64,000 nucleotides of DNA from Actinoplanes octamycinicus (GCF_014205225.1 NZ_JACHNB010000001.1:186001-250000), one strand, 5' to 3'. Counted from the stretch's first letter, positions 25,276 to 34,499 are shown. The notes: a model not told the origin generated them from the sequence alone. A program made the numbers and translations.

Positions 25276-26916
25276 TCAGAATTCGAACGGGTCGAGGTGG
25301 AGCTGGCTGTCCGGGACCTCGAGCTGCTTGAGCGTGGCGACCGCCGCGCCGACCAGCCCGGGCGGCCCGCACAGGTAGACGTCGCGCCGGTTCACGTCGG
25401 GCACCAGGCCGCGCAGCCCGGCCTCGGTGAACAGCCGCCGCGGCCCCGGGTCGGTCCGGGACCCGACGATGTAGCGCACCCAGGCGTCCCGCTGCTCGGC
25501 CAGCTCCTCCAGCTCGGCGCGGAACACCAGCTCGTCCGGCCGGCTGGCCCGGTAGATCACGATGGTGTCCGGCGGCATGTCCTCGAGCAGCGCCCGGATC
25601 GGCGCGATGCCGCTGCCGCCGGCGATCAGCAGCGCCCGCCGCCGGGTCCGCCGCTGGGCGGTGAACGTGCCGAACGGCCCCTCCGCCCAGACCGGCGTGC
25701 CCGGCCGCAGGTCGCCCAGCTTGGCGGTGTGCCCGCCGGCCACCGTCACGGTCAGCCGCAGCCACTGCTCGTTCGGCGCGGCGGAGAGCGAGAACGGGTG
25801 CGACTGCCACCAGCCGTTGGCGTTCAGGAACCGCCAGCGCATGAACTGGCCGGCCTGCGCGGGCAGCTTGTCCAGGTTCTTCGCGGCGATGTAGATGGAG
25901 AACGTGTTGGCGCCCTCGGCGACCACCTCGGCCACGCTGAACCGGTGCCGGGCGTTCAGCCAGACCGGCTCGACGACCCGGCCCCAGACCAGCGCGGCCA
26001 GCACCAGGGCGCCCAGGCCGGGCCAGAAGTAGGAGGCGAACCGGCCGCTCAGGTCCGCGCCGGTGGCGACCTGGTGGCCGTAACCGAGCAGCAGGACCAG
26101 GTAGCCGGTGAGGTGGATCAGGTGCCAGAGCTCGTACGGCAGGTGGGTGCGCAGCCAGCGGATCGAGGTGAAGGAGAGCAGCACCAGCAGGCCGGTGGCG
26201 ACCGTCGCGCTGATCATCTCGGGGAACGTGGTGATCACGCTCCACGCCTGGTCGACCACGGTGGTCTGGGCCAGCAGCGCGTAGCCGTAGACGATCGTGA
26301 CGATGTGCGCGAGCACCGCGACCAGCAGCGAGGTGCCCAGCCAGCGGTGCCAGCGGAGCAGGTCCCGGGAGCCGACCCACTCCTCCAGCCAGGACACCCG
26401 GCTCATCATCAGCAGCTGGATGAAGAGCAGGTAGCCGCCGACCAGTCCGGTGACCCGGCCGGCCGCCAGCATCATCGTGGCGGTGTCGTTGACCGCGCCG
26501 GCCTGGGTGTCGAAGAGCCAGAGCGCGACGCTGGTGGCCAGCCCGGAGAAGAACAGCATCACGGTGAACAGCCGGTTGCCCGAGGTCGCCTCGGCCGGCG
26601 GCCGGTCGTCCTCCGGCATCGGGAAGCCGGTGCCGGCCTTCCAGCCGGTCGGCGAGGTGTTCGACTCGACCACGATGGCGTCGCGCCGGTAGGGGTCGGC
26701 CGGCGTGGAGAGCGGGCCGGGCTCCTGGTCCGGCCACTCCGGCAGCGCGTCCCAGGAGGGCGGCGCGGCGGCGTGCGACGGGCCGTTCCAGGCCGGCCGG
26801 TCGGCGGGGCCGGCGAAGGAGTCCCAGGAGTCGCGCGGATCCGCGCGCAGGCCGGCGAAGTAGCCGTCGTCGTCGTCCGGCAACTCACGCTGGTCCTGGA
26901 AGGCCGGTATGGCCAT
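25276..26916 (-). CDS. Ferric reductase-like flavocytochrome (NOX/FRE type)
   Basis: About 546 residues. The first 115 residues are a hydrophilic Asp/Pro/Trp-rich extension. Six membrane helices follow with the heme-type histidines (RWHRWLGTSLLVAVLAHIV, LWHLIHLTGYLV, given as separate helices). Then come a flavin domain (HPFSLSAAP) and an NAD(P)-binding domain (GGSGIAPIRALLED, CGPPGL). The likely flow is from cytosolic NAD(P)H via FAD and heme to the FMN protein outside. The ATG at 26916 is used; GTG at 26925 is equally possible. First gene of the operon, divergent from cobL. Confidence 0.88.
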   Translation of the reverse strand: MAIPAFQDQRELPDDDDGYFAGLRADPRDSWDSFAGPADRPAWNGPSHAAAPPSWDALPEWPDQEPGPLSTPADPYRRDAIVVESNTSPTGWKAGTGFPMPEDDRPPAEATSGNRLFTVMLFFSGLATSVALWLFDTQAGAVNDTATMMLAAGRVTGLVGGYLLFIQLLMMSRVSWLEEWVGSRDLLRWHRWLGTSLLVAVLAHIVTIVYGYALLAQTTVVDQAWSVITTFPEMISATVATGLLVLLSFTSIRWLRTHLPYELWHLIHLTGYLVLLLGYGHQVATGADLSGRFASYFWPGLGALVLAALVWGRVVEPVWLNARHRFSVAEVVAEGANTFSIYIAAKNLDKLPAQAGQFMRWRFLNANGWWQSHPFSLSAAPNEQWLRLTVTVAGGHTAKLGDLRPGTPVWAEGPFGTFTAQRRTRRRALLIAGGSGIAPIRALLEDMPPDTIVIYRASRPDELVFRAELEELAEQRDAWVRYIVGSRTDPGPRRLFTEAGLRGLVPDVNRRDVYLCGPPGLVGAAVATLKQLEVPDSQLHLDPFEF

Positions 26917-27045
26917 CGTCCTCACCCCAGTCGTCCCACGGCGCCCGCCTTTCGGAGCCGTCAGGAATGCGTACGCACGTGGCTTGCGGATGGCTCAACC
27001 CCGGACCGGAAAATTCCGGATCCCGGGACCGGATAGGTTCTCCGG

Positions 27046-28257
27046 GTGCGTCATGAGAACCCCGCGGTGGTCACGGTTGTCGGGATCGGCGCCGGCGGGT
27101 TCGACGAGCTTTCCGGTACGGCCCGAGCACTGCTGGCCGACGCTGAAGTGATCTTCGGTGGTCCCCGGCAGCTCGATCTGCTGCCCGCCGGGGTGACCGG
27201 CGACCGGCGGCCCTGGCCGTCCCCGATGCTCCCGGCGCTGGCCGGCCTGTTCGAGGCGGAGCGGGACCGCCGGGTCTGCGTGCTGGCCAGCGGCGACCCG
27301 ATGTTCCACGGCATCGGCGCGACCCTGTCCCGGATCCTCGGCCCGGACCGGCTGCGGGTCCTGCCGCACCCGTCGTCGGTGTCGCTGGCCGCCGCCCGGC
27401 TCGGCTGGGACCTGGCCCGGACCGACGTGGTGAGCCTGGTCACCGCCCCGGTCGCGACCCTGGGCCGGGTGCTGAACCCGGGCCGCCGCGTGCTGGTCCT
27501 CGCCGCCGGCGCGGACACCCCGGCCGCCGTCGCCGCCTACCTCACCTCCCGGGGTTATCCGGAGGCCCGGCTCACCGTCCTGGAGCAGCTCGGCGGCCCC
27601 GGCGAGCGCCGGGTCGCGGGCGCGGCCGGCGACTGGGCGATGCCGCCCGGCGACCCGCTCAACGTGATCGCCGTCGAGTGCGGCGACGGCCCGCCGGTCG
27701 CGCTGGTCCCCGGTCTGCCCGACGACGCCTACGAGTCGGACGGCCAGCTCACCAAGCGTGAGGTCCGCGCGGTGACGCTGGCCGCGCTGGCCCCGGCGCC
27801 GGGCGCGCTGCTCTGGGACGTCGGGGCCGGGTCCGGCAGCATCGGCATCGAGTGGCTGCGCAGCCACCCGGACTGCCGGGCGGTCGCGATCGAGTCGGAC
27901 GCCGGCCGGGTCGCCACGATCACCGCGAACGCCGCCGCGCTGGGCGTGCCCGGCCTGCGCGTCGTGCACGGCCGGGCCCCGGACGCGCTGGACGGCCTGG
28001 ACCCCCCGGACACCATCTTCATCGGCGGTGGGCTGACCCGGGACGGCGTGCTGGACCGCTGTCTCGCCGCGCTGCGCCCGGGCGGCCGGCTGGTGGCCAA
28101 CGCGGTGACCGTGGAGTCGGAGGCGGTGCTGGCCGCGGCGTACGCGAAGATGGGCGGCGAGCTGACCCGCCTGACGGTGCAGCGCGGCTCGCCGGTGGGT
28201 GGTTTCACCGGCTGGCGGTCCTTCATGCCGGTGACGATCTGGGCGGTAACCCGATGA
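27046..28257 (+). CDS. cobL: Precorrin-6Y C5,15-methyltransferase, CbiE-CbiT fusion (CobL)
   Basis: 403 residues. The N-terminal CbiE half has the tetrapyrrole methylase motifs GIGAGGFDELS and LASGDPMFHGIG. The C-terminal CbiT half has the SAM site WDVGAGSGSIGIEWLR and the loop FIGGGLTRDGVLD. The fused protein methylates C5 and C15 of precorrin-6B with decarboxylation in the aerobic cobalamin pathway. The GTG start begins soon after the promoter gap, and the stop overlaps the ATG of cobM. No cobalamin riboswitch elements were found in the 120 bases ahead. Confidence 0.95.
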   Translation: MRHENPAVVTVVGIGAGGFDELSGTARALLADAEVIFGGPRQLDLLPAGVTGDRRPWPSPMLPALAGLFEAERDRRVCVLASGDPMFHGIGATLSRILGPDRLRVLPHPSSVSLAAARLGWDLARTDVVSLVTAPVATLGRVLNPGRRVLVLAAGADTPAAVAAYLTSRGYPEARLTVLEQLGGPGERRVAGAAGDWAMPPGDPLNVIAVECGDGPPVALVPGLPDDAYESDGQLTKREVRAVTLAALAPAPGALLWDVGAGSGSIGIEWLRSHPDCRAVAIESDAGRVATITANAAALGVPGLRVVHGRAPDALDGLDPPDTIFIGGGLTRDGVLDRCLAALRPGGRLVANAVTVESEAVLAAAYAKMGGELTRLTVQRGSPVGGFTGWRSFMPVTIWAVTR

Positions 28258-28997
28258 CCGTACATTTCATCGGCGCCGGTCCCGGCGCCGCCGACCTGAT
28301 CACGCTGCGCGGCCACCGGCTGCTCGGCGCGGCCCCGGTCTGCCTCTACGCCGGCAGCCTGGTCCCGGCCGAGCTGCTCGCCGCCTGCCCGCCCGGCGCC
28401 CGGCTGGTGGACACCGCGAACCTGACCCTCGACGAGATCATCGCCGAGATGGTGGCGGCCACCGGGCGGGGCGAGGACGTGGCCCGGCTGCACTCCGGCG
28501 ACCCGTCGGTGTTCAGCGCGGTCGCCGAGCAGATGCGCCGCCTGGACGCGGCCGGGGTGCCGTACGACGTGACGCCCGGCGTCCCGGCCTTCGCCGCGGC
28601 GGCCGCCACGCTGGGCCGCGAGTTCACCGTGCCGGAGGTGGCCCAGACGGTGATCCTGACCCGCACCGCGGAACGGGCCACCGCGATGCCGCCCGGCGAG
28701 GACCTGGCCACCCTGGGCCGCAGCCGGGCCACCATGGTGCTGCACCTGGCCGTGCAGCGGATCGACGCGGTGGTCGCCGAGCTGACCGGCAACTACGGCG
28801 CGGACTGCCCGGTCGCCGTGGTGGCCCGGGCCAGCCGGCCGGACGAGCTGGTGGTCCGGGGCACGCTCGCCGACATCGCGGCCCGGGTCAAGGAGGCCGG
28901 GATCAAGCGGACCGCGGTGATCGTGGTGGGCGCCGCGCTGACCGCCGGCCAGTTCCCGGACAGCCACCTCTACTCCGCGGACCGCTGCCGCTCGTGA
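28254..28997 (+). CDS. cobM: Precorrin-4 C11-methyltransferase (CobM/CbiF)
   Basis: 247 residues, family length. Starts MTVHFIGAGPGAADLITLRG, with CLYAGSLVPAELLA, RLHSGDPSVFSAVAEQM and TPGVPAFAAAAATLGREF, all tetrapyrrole methylase hallmarks of the C11 enzyme. The ATG overlaps the cobL stop, and its own stop overlaps the cobK GTG, giving a tightly coupled three-gene unit. Confidence 0.95.
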   Translation: MTVHFIGAGPGAADLITLRGHRLLGAAPVCLYAGSLVPAELLAACPPGARLVDTANLTLDEIIAEMVAATGRGEDVARLHSGDPSVFSAVAEQMRRLDAAGVPYDVTPGVPAFAAAAATLGREFTVPEVAQTVILTRTAERATAMPPGEDLATLGRSRATMVLHLAVQRIDAVVAELTGNYGADCPVAVVARASRPDELVVRGTLADIAARVKEAGIKRTAVIVVGAALTAGQFPDSHLYSADRCRS

Positions 28998-29722
28998 GGG
29001 TCCTGATCCTCGGCGGCACCACCGAGGCCCGTGAGCTGGCCGGGCTGCTCGCCGGCGAGCACCAGGTGATCACCTCGCTGGCCGGGCGGACCAGCGCGCC
29101 GCGGCGGCCGGCCGGCGAGGTCCGAGTGGGCGGGTTCGGTGGGGCGGACGGGCTGGCCGGCTACCTGGCCGAGCGGCGGATCGAGGTGCTGGTCGACGCG
29201 ACGCACCCGTTCGCGGCCACGATGACCGGGCACGCGGTGGCCGCCGGGGCGGCGGCCGGCGTACCGGTAATGATCTTGCGAAGGCCGGGCTGGACCGCGT
29301 CGCCGGGCGATGTGTGGCACCGGGTCGCGTCGCTGGCCGAGGCGGCCGCGGTGCTGCCCGGGCTCGGCCGGCGGGTCTTCCTGACCACCGGGCGGCAGGG
29401 CATCGGGGCGTTCGCCGGGCTGGACGAGTGCTGGTTCCTGGCCCGCTCGGTGGAGCCGCCCGCGCCACCCGTGCCGCGGCGGCTGGAGGTGCTGCTCGAC
29501 CGCGGGCCGTTCACCGTCGCCGGCGAGCGCGAGCTGCTCACCCGGCACCGGATCGACGTGCTGGTCAGCAAGGACAGCGGCGGCTCGGACGCGAAACTGG
29601 TCGCCGCCCGGGAGCTGGGCGTACCGGTGCTGCTGGTGGATCGGCCGCCCGTGCCGGCGGCCGCGACGGTGACCGGCGCGGAGGCCGCCGCGGAGTGGAT
29701 CAGACAGCGATCGGCTCGGTGA
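28994..29722 (+). CDS. cobK: Precorrin-6A reductase (CobK/CbiJ)
   Basis: 242 residues. The start VLILGGTTEARELAGLL and the motif VDATHPFAATMT are diagnostic; the C-terminal half contains DVLVSKDSGGSDAKLVAAREL. The enzyme uses NADPH to reduce precorrin-6A, the substrate step immediately before CobL. Its last 23 bases overlap the 3' end of the convergent diguanylate cyclase gene. Other cobalamin genes are not in the window, so the pathway is split on this chromosome. Confidence 0.95.
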   Translation: MRVLILGGTTEARELAGLLAGEHQVITSLAGRTSAPRRPAGEVRVGGFGGADGLAGYLAERRIEVLVDATHPFAATMTGHAVAAGAAAGVPVMILRRPGWTASPGDVWHRVASLAEAAAVLPGLGRRVFLTTGRQGIGAFAGLDECWFLARSVEPPAPPVPRRLEVLLDRGPFTVAGERELLTRHRIDVLVSKDSGGSDAKLVAARELGVPVLLVDRPPVPAAATVTGAEAAAEWIRQRSAR

Positions 29723-31151
29723 CGCCGTAGCGGACCACCCGGTTCTTGCCGCCCGCCTTGGCCGCGTACATCGCCAGGTCGGCGTGGCGCATCAGGTCGG
29801 TGACCGAGATGCCGGGCTCGGCCAGCGCGACGCCGACGCTGGCCCCGACCCGCACCGGGCCGGTGGCCAGCCCGACCGGCACACCCAGGTCGGCGCAGAG
29901 CCCGCGGGCCAGCTCGGACACCTCCGCCTCGGCCGCGAACCCGGTCAGCAGCAGCGCGAACTCGTCGCCGCCGAACCGGGCCGCGAGACCCCGCTCGCCG
30001 GCCGCCGCGGCGATCCGCCCGGCCACCGCGACCAGCAGTTCGTCACCGGCCGCGTGCCCGTGCTCGTCGTTGATCCGCTTGAAGCCGTCCAGGTCGATGG
30101 TGAGCAGCGCGACCGGGCCGCTGCCGGCCACCGCGGCGCCGGCCGCGCGCAGGAACTTCGCCCGGTTCGGCAGGCCGGTCAGGTGGTCGTGGTGCGCGCG
30201 GTGGTCCAGCTCGGCCCGCGCCCGGTTCGCCTCGTCGGCGAGCATCACCTGGTAGGACAGGCTGCGGAAGGCGTCCACCAGGTCGGCCGGGACCCGCCGC
30301 CGGCCGCCGACCGCCATCAGCACCGGCGCGGTCTCCGGCTCCGCGCCGAGCGGGTCGACCTGCCAGTCCGGGAAGCCCGGCGCCAGCTCGGCCAGCTCGG
30401 CCGGATCCGGCACCGGGCCGGTCAGGCGCTGCCCGGTGAGCTCGGCCGGCGCGCCCGCCGGGAACCCGATCGTCAGCCCGTCCGCGTCCCGGTACACGAT
30501 CAGCAACGCCACGCCGGGATGCAGCCGGACCAACTCCTCGGCGGTGCCCTCGCCGGCCTGCCGGATCTGCTCGCCGCCGGTCGCCGCGAGCAGCTCCCGG
30601 CCGGCCCGGACCAGCGCCGCGTCCCGCGCGCCGGCCCGCTCCTGGCGGATCAGGCCCGCATAGAACGCCCGGGTCAGGACGCCCATCAGCAGAATCTGCG
30701 GGAGCAGGCCGAGCACCGTGGCGGAATGCCACGAGGCGGCCTGGCTGACCACGTCCGGCGAGACGGCCACCGCGGCCGGCATCGCGACCAGCGCGCCGGC
30801 CACCCGGGCGAGCCAGCGCCGGGTGGTGTCGTAGAGCGAACAGACGATCAGGGTGGCGATGGCGAGCGAGGTGCCGGCCAGCGGATCCCGCAAGCCGGCG
30901 GCGGCCACCGCGACCAGCACCGGGATCACCGGCACGGTCCACCACGAGGTCCGCCCGCGATGCTGCGCCCGCACGGTCAGGACCACCAGCAGGATGAGCG
31001 CGGCCCCGGCGAGCCGGGTGAACTCCGCCGAGCGCAGCGCGTTGCCGAGCTGGCCCAACTGCATGAGCATGGCGAGGCTGCCGATGCCGGTCGCGGCCAG
31101 CCGGGTCCGGTCCACGGTCCGGGTCGGCAACGACAGCCACTCTCTGCGCAC
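29700..31151 (-). CDS. Membrane-bound diguanylate cyclase (GGDEF)
   Basis: 483 residues. Residues 20-170 hold five or six hydrophobic helices, then a GAF-like or linker region (GAGEGTAEELVRLHPG-type, not clearly a named domain), then a GGDEF domain from about 310 with DHLTGLPNR and the intact catalytic FGGDEFALL. No EAL domain is present. It should make c-di-GMP in response to an unknown membrane signal. GTG start; its divergent neighbour begins 98 bases away. Confidence 0.9.
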   Translation of the reverse strand: MRREWLSLPTRTVDRTRLAATGIGSLAMLMQLGQLGNALRSAEFTRLAGAALILLVVLTVRAQHRGRTSWWTVPVIPVLVAVAAAGLRDPLAGTSLAIATLIVCSLYDTTRRWLARVAGALVAMPAAVAVSPDVVSQAASWHSATVLGLLPQILLMGVLTRAFYAGLIRQERAGARDAALVRAGRELLAATGGEQIRQAGEGTAEELVRLHPGVALLIVYRDADGLTIGFPAGAPAELTGQRLTGPVPDPAELAELAPGFPDWQVDPLGAEPETAPVLMAVGGRRRVPADLVDAFRSLSYQVMLADEANRARAELDHRAHHDHLTGLPNRAKFLRAAGAAVAGSGPVALLTIDLDGFKRINDEHGHAAGDELLVAVAGRIAAAAGERGLAARFGGDEFALLLTGFAAEAEVSELARGLCADLGVPVGLATGPVRVGASVGVALAEPGISVTDLMRHADLAMYAAKAGGKNRVVRYGVTEPIAV

Positions 31152-31249
31152 GGGCGGGACGATCGGCCGCGGCCCGGCCGATCTGAGCGATCACGGCGCT
31201 GCGGAAACCCGACAGTTCACGACTGCCACATCGGTGCGACGCTGCAAGT

Positions 31250-31894
31250 ATGTCGCCGGTCCGCGCGCTGCCCGCCGAACTGGGTGCCGTGCGCGCGCTG
31301 ATCGCCGAGGGCCTCGCCGAGGTGAACCGGGCGGCCGACGACCCCGAGCAGTTCTGGATCCGATCGGCGATCACCCGGCTGGCTGCCGCCGACGCCACCC
31401 TGGCCGATCTACTCCCCCGCCGCCGCCCACGGATCGCATCCCCGGCCGCCTCTCTGTCGCGGTCCTCGGCGGCCGCGGCTCTGTCGGCCACCGTGCTGGT
31501 CGCGGCGGTGACCGCGGGCGGCGCGGCGCTGGCCCGGGCCGCGGGAGCCGGGCCGGGCGGGGCGCTCACGGTAGGCGGAACGTTGCTGCTCCTCACCCTG
31601 TACCTGGCCGGTTCGGTCCGCCGTCGCGAGCCCACGCCCACGCCGCCCCCGCCGCCGGACACGCCCGGTCTGGGGTTGATCGCGGTGCCGCCCGCCCTGG
31701 ACCGTGCCCGGGTCCGCCTGGTCTCCGCCGCCCTGCGCCGCGCCGGTCCGGCGAACTGGCCGGTCCCGGCCCTGCGCCGGGCGGTGGCGGCGGATCCGGT
31801 GCTGGATCGGCTGGCCCACGCCGACCTGCTGCTCTGCCAGGCCATCGACTGCCTGGACCGCTACCTCGACGACCTGGAGAAGGACTGGCCGTGA
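31250..31894 (+). CDS. Hypothetical membrane protein, first of a coupled pair
   Basis: 214 residues with two hydrophobic segments (ATVLVAAVTAGGAALARAAG and ALTVGGTLLLLTLYLAG), a proline-rich stretch TPTPPPPPDTPG after the second, and a helical C-terminus (LLLCQAIDCLDRYLDDLEKDW). The family is not recognised. The stop overlaps the GTG of the following gene, whose product has the same overall layout, so the two probably form one complex. Confidence 0.65.
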   Translation: MSPVRALPAELGAVRALIAEGLAEVNRAADDPEQFWIRSAITRLAAADATLADLLPRRRPRIASPAASLSRSSAAAALSATVLVAAVTAGGAALARAAGAGPGGALTVGGTLLLLTLYLAGSVRRREPTPTPPPPPDTPGLGLIAVPPALDRARVRLVSAALRRAGPANWPVPALRRAVAADPVLDRLAHADLLLCQAIDCLDRYLDDLEKDWP

Positions 31895-32460
31895 GTCGCG
31901 ACGATCCGTTCACCGGTGGAGTGGCGCCCCGGCTGCGGCGCCTCGACCGCGAACTGGCGGCGACGGTCACCGACGCGCAGTGCCGCGACTGGGTGGCCGA
32001 CCGCCCGGACCGGGTCGGGTTCGCCCGGCTCGGCCAGGCGCGCCAGGAGATCCGCACCGCCGCGGCCCGCTACCGGGTCGCTCCCCCGCTCACCGACCGC
32101 GTCACCGTGCTGTCCGCGCTGGCCGCCGGCCTGATCGTGGTGCTGCCGCTGCTGCTCGTGGTGCCCGGCCCGACCCGGCCGCTGACCCTGGCCGGGATCG
32201 CGGTGGCCGGACTCTGGGCGACGCTGGGCCTGCGCACCGCCCTGCGCCGGCTGCGGATCCGCTCGGCCCGAGGCGCGCCGGACGGTCCGGCGCCGATCGA
32301 CGACCCTTACCTGTACGCCCGCCAGCGCCACGGCATCGAAGCCTGCGCCCTGTCCGCCCGAGCCGACCGTTCCTACCGCCGCCGCGCCGCCGCGACCGAC
32401 CTGGAATACGCCCTCGACTGGCTGGCCGCCGCCCAGGAGGAACTCCCCCGCCTCCGCTGA
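31891..32460 (+). CDS. Hypothetical membrane protein, second of a coupled pair
   Basis: 189 residues. A charged N-terminal half (RLRRLDRELAATVTDAQCRDWVADRPD) is followed by two membrane helices near 65-105 (VLSALAAGLIVVLPLLLVV, LAGIAVAGLWATLGL) and a C-terminal helical part ending in DWLAAAQEELPRLR. It is coupled by GTGA overlap to the preceding gene. I do not recognise it. Confidence 0.65.
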   Translation: MSRDDPFTGGVAPRLRRLDRELAATVTDAQCRDWVADRPDRVGFARLGQARQEIRTAAARYRVAPPLTDRVTVLSALAAGLIVVLPLLLVVPGPTRPLTLAGIAVAGLWATLGLRTALRRLRIRSARGAPDGPAPIDDPYLYARQRHGIEACALSARADRSYRRRAAATDLEYALDWLAAAQEELPRLR

Positions 32461-32511
32461 GCCGGCAGCCCAGCACCGGCACTCCGCCGGCCGGCGATGC
32501 CAGTCGGCCGG

Positions 32512-33459
32512 TCAGACCTTCGCCTTGAAGGTGCTGCGGTAGCTCTGCGGGGTCGTGGTCAGGCGCTGGGTGAAGTGGTGACGGAGGGTCTGGGCGCTGC
32601 CGAAACCGGAGCGGGCGGCGATCGCGTCGATGCCCAGGTCGGTCTCCTCCAGCAGGCGGCGGGCCAGCAGGACACGCTGGCCGGTGAGCCAGTCGTGCGG
32701 GGTGGCGCCGGTCTCGGCGCGGAACCGGCGGGCGAACGTGCGTGGGGCCATGTGCACCAGGTCGGCCATGGTCTCCACGGTGTGCTCGCGGTCCAGGGTC
32801 TCCAGCAGGTGGGTGAGCAGCGGCTGCATCGTCTCGCAGGAGACGGTCGGCATCGGGGTCTCGATGAACTGGGCCTGGCCGCCGTCCCGGTGCGGCGGCA
32901 CCACCATCCGCCGGGCGATCTGAGCGGCGACCGCCGAGCCCTGTTCCTCGCGGATCAGGGCCAGCCCGCAGTCGATCGCGGCGGCGGTGCCGGCGCTGGT
33001 CAGCACGGTGCCGTCGGCGACGTAGAGGACGCCGGGATCCACTTTGGCGCGCGGGAAGCGGGCGGCCAGGCGGTCGGTGTGCCGCCAGTGAGTGGTGCAC
33101 CGGCGATCGTCCAGCAGGCCGGCCTCGCCCAGCGTGAACGCGCTGGTGCAGACGCTCATCACCCAGGCGCCACGGGCGTGCGCGCGGCGCAGCACCTCGA
33201 GCACCTCGGGTGGCGGCTCGAGCATCTCGTTGGGCGCCACGGCGACCAGGTCGGCGGTCTCGGCCGGGCTGAGGTCGTGACTCGGGTTGATCGAGAAGCC
33301 GGAGCGGGTCATCACCGGCGCGCCGTCGACGCTGCAGACGGCGAAGTCGTAGTGCGGCAGGCCCTCCGGGGTGCGGTCGTAACCGAACAGTTCACAGAGG
33401 ACACCCAGCTCGAAGACCGCCACCTCGGGCATGGCGATTACGGCAACACTGCGCAGCAT
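32512..33459 (-). CDS. GlxA-family transcriptional regulator (DJ-1/PfpI plus AraC)
   Basis: 315 residues. The N-terminal DJ-1/PfpI-like domain starts SVAVIAMPEVAVFELG and has the altered nucleophile region VMSVCTSAFTLGEAGLL. The C-terminal AraC domain has MAPRTFARRFRAETGATP and IAARSGFGSAQTLRHHF. Proteins of this group often control genes next to them. The divergent 40-codon membrane peptide gene 93 bases away is the obvious candidate target. The ATG follows a GGTGG site; the much longer in-frame extension is a shadow of the PQ-loop gene region. Confidence 0.9.
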   Translation of the reverse strand: MLRSVAVIAMPEVAVFELGVLCELFGYDRTPEGLPHYDFAVCSVDGAPVMTRSGFSINPSHDLSPAETADLVAVAPNEMLEPPPEVLEVLRRAHARGAWVMSVCTSAFTLGEAGLLDDRRCTTHWRHTDRLAARFPRAKVDPGVLYVADGTVLTSAGTAAAIDCGLALIREEQGSAVAAQIARRMVVPPHRDGGQAQFIETPMPTVSCETMQPLLTHLLETLDREHTVETMADLVHMAPRTFARRFRAETGATPHDWLTGQRVLLARRLLEETDLGIDAIAARSGFGSAQTLRHHFTQRLTTTPQSYRSTFKAKV

Positions 33460-33551
33460 GCCGCCACCGTACCGCAAGGTTGGCAGTTTCTTGAAGATGT
33501 ATGGCATTCCTGCCACTGGTCCGGAGGCGGCCGCGGGACGACGCTTGATGC

Positions 33552-33674
33552 ATGGAAATCGCAGCGCTTGTCTTCTTCGTCCTACTATTGATCGCTTCCC
33601 TGGCGGGCCTGACCGTGGACAGCCGGGACAGCGCCGATTGGAAGCCCAGTGTCGACGGCCGTCGCGCCGCATGA
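33552..33674 (+). CDS. Small 40-residue membrane peptide
   Basis: An ATG-TGA frame too short for most gene finders. Residues 3-21 are a strong single membrane helix (IAALVFFVLLLIASLAGL), followed by a polar cytoplasmic-type tail with DSRDSADWKPS. The ribosome binding site is weak. The clear helix-plus-charged-tail design and the divergent arrangement with a GlxA-type regulator argue for a real gene. Confidence 0.6.
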   Translation: MEIAALVFFVLLLIASLAGLTVDSRDSADWKPSVDGRRAA

Positions 33675-33797
33675 CGCCCCACCGGGCAAAGCCGCCGGAC
33701 ACCGCCGGGCTGATCCGGGGAAAGCCGCCGGACCACCCACGAACACCGGCCCGGCGGCCGTCCCACACAGTGCCCTCGGCCGGCAAGAACCGAAGAA

Positions 33798-34499
33798 TCA
33801 GACCCCGGCGACCGCGAGACTGCGGGTGACCACCGAGCCACGCCACTGCGGCACCTCGATCGCCGGGGAGGCGACCGGCGCCCGGCGGGCGGCCAGCACC
33901 GCGCAGACGGTCAGCGCGCTGCTCAGCCCGACCAGCGCGGCCGCCCAGACCGCCGGCTGGCCGGTGCCGAGCCCGTAGACCAGCCACGACCCGCTGGCCG
34001 CGGCGGCCAGCCGGAACCGGGCCGGGGACAGCCCGGACACGTCCTGCGTCCGGTCCCGGAGCAGGGCCATCGGCTGCGGCAGCGCGGACAGGAACGATCC
34101 GGTCGCCAGCACCGCGCCCAGCAGCCCGGCCGCCCGGGCCGCGGTGACCTGCGGCAGCGCGGCGGCCGCGGTGGCCGTGCCGATGGCGAGCAGCACCGCG
34201 CCGGACAGTCCACCGGCGCCGCGCAGCGTCCGGGCCGAGCGCAGCCGCGGCTGGGTGGCCAGCAGCGCGGCGAGCACGGCCACCCCGGCGACCAGGTTGA
34301 GGACGTTGGTGACCACCTGGAGCCGGTCCCCGATCAGCAATCCGTAGGTCACCCAGCCGACCGGCATCACCAGGCCGAACAGGCACGCGGCCGGGGACAG
34401 TCCCCCGGTGCGGCGCCGGACGCAGGAGAGGAACACCTGGGGCCAGGCGATGGACATGGACAGGGCGGCTCCGAGGAAGCCGAAGGCGTGCGCAGACAT
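33798..34499 (-). CDS. PQ-loop/SemiSWEET-like membrane protein, duplicated form
   Basis: 233 residues, about seven helices. Two PQ motifs are visible: WPQVFLSCVRRRTGGLS in the first half and LPQPMALLRDRTQDVSGLS in the second, each followed by a GLS turn, so it is an internal duplication of a three-helix SemiSWEET-like unit. Family members carry sugars or small organic solutes. The ATG at 34499 gives MSAHAFGFLGAAL. It is divergent from the unknown gene at 34635. Confidence 0.82.
   Translation of the reverse strand: MSAHAFGFLGAALSMSIAWPQVFLSCVRRRTGGLSPAACLFGLVMPVGWVTYGLLIGDRLQVVTNVLNLVAGVAVLAALLATQPRLRSARTLRGAGGLSGAVLLAIGTATAAAALPQVTAARAAGLLGAVLATGSFLSALPQPMALLRDRTQDVSGLSPARFRLAAAASGSWLVYGLGTGQPAVWAAALVGLSSALTVCAVLAARRAPVASPAIEVPQWRGSVVTRSLAVAGV

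Noticed and set aside
26926..27045. Cobalamin riboswitch ahead of cobL
   Set aside because: The 120-base gap lacks the B12-box and the conserved core of the riboswitch and is too short.
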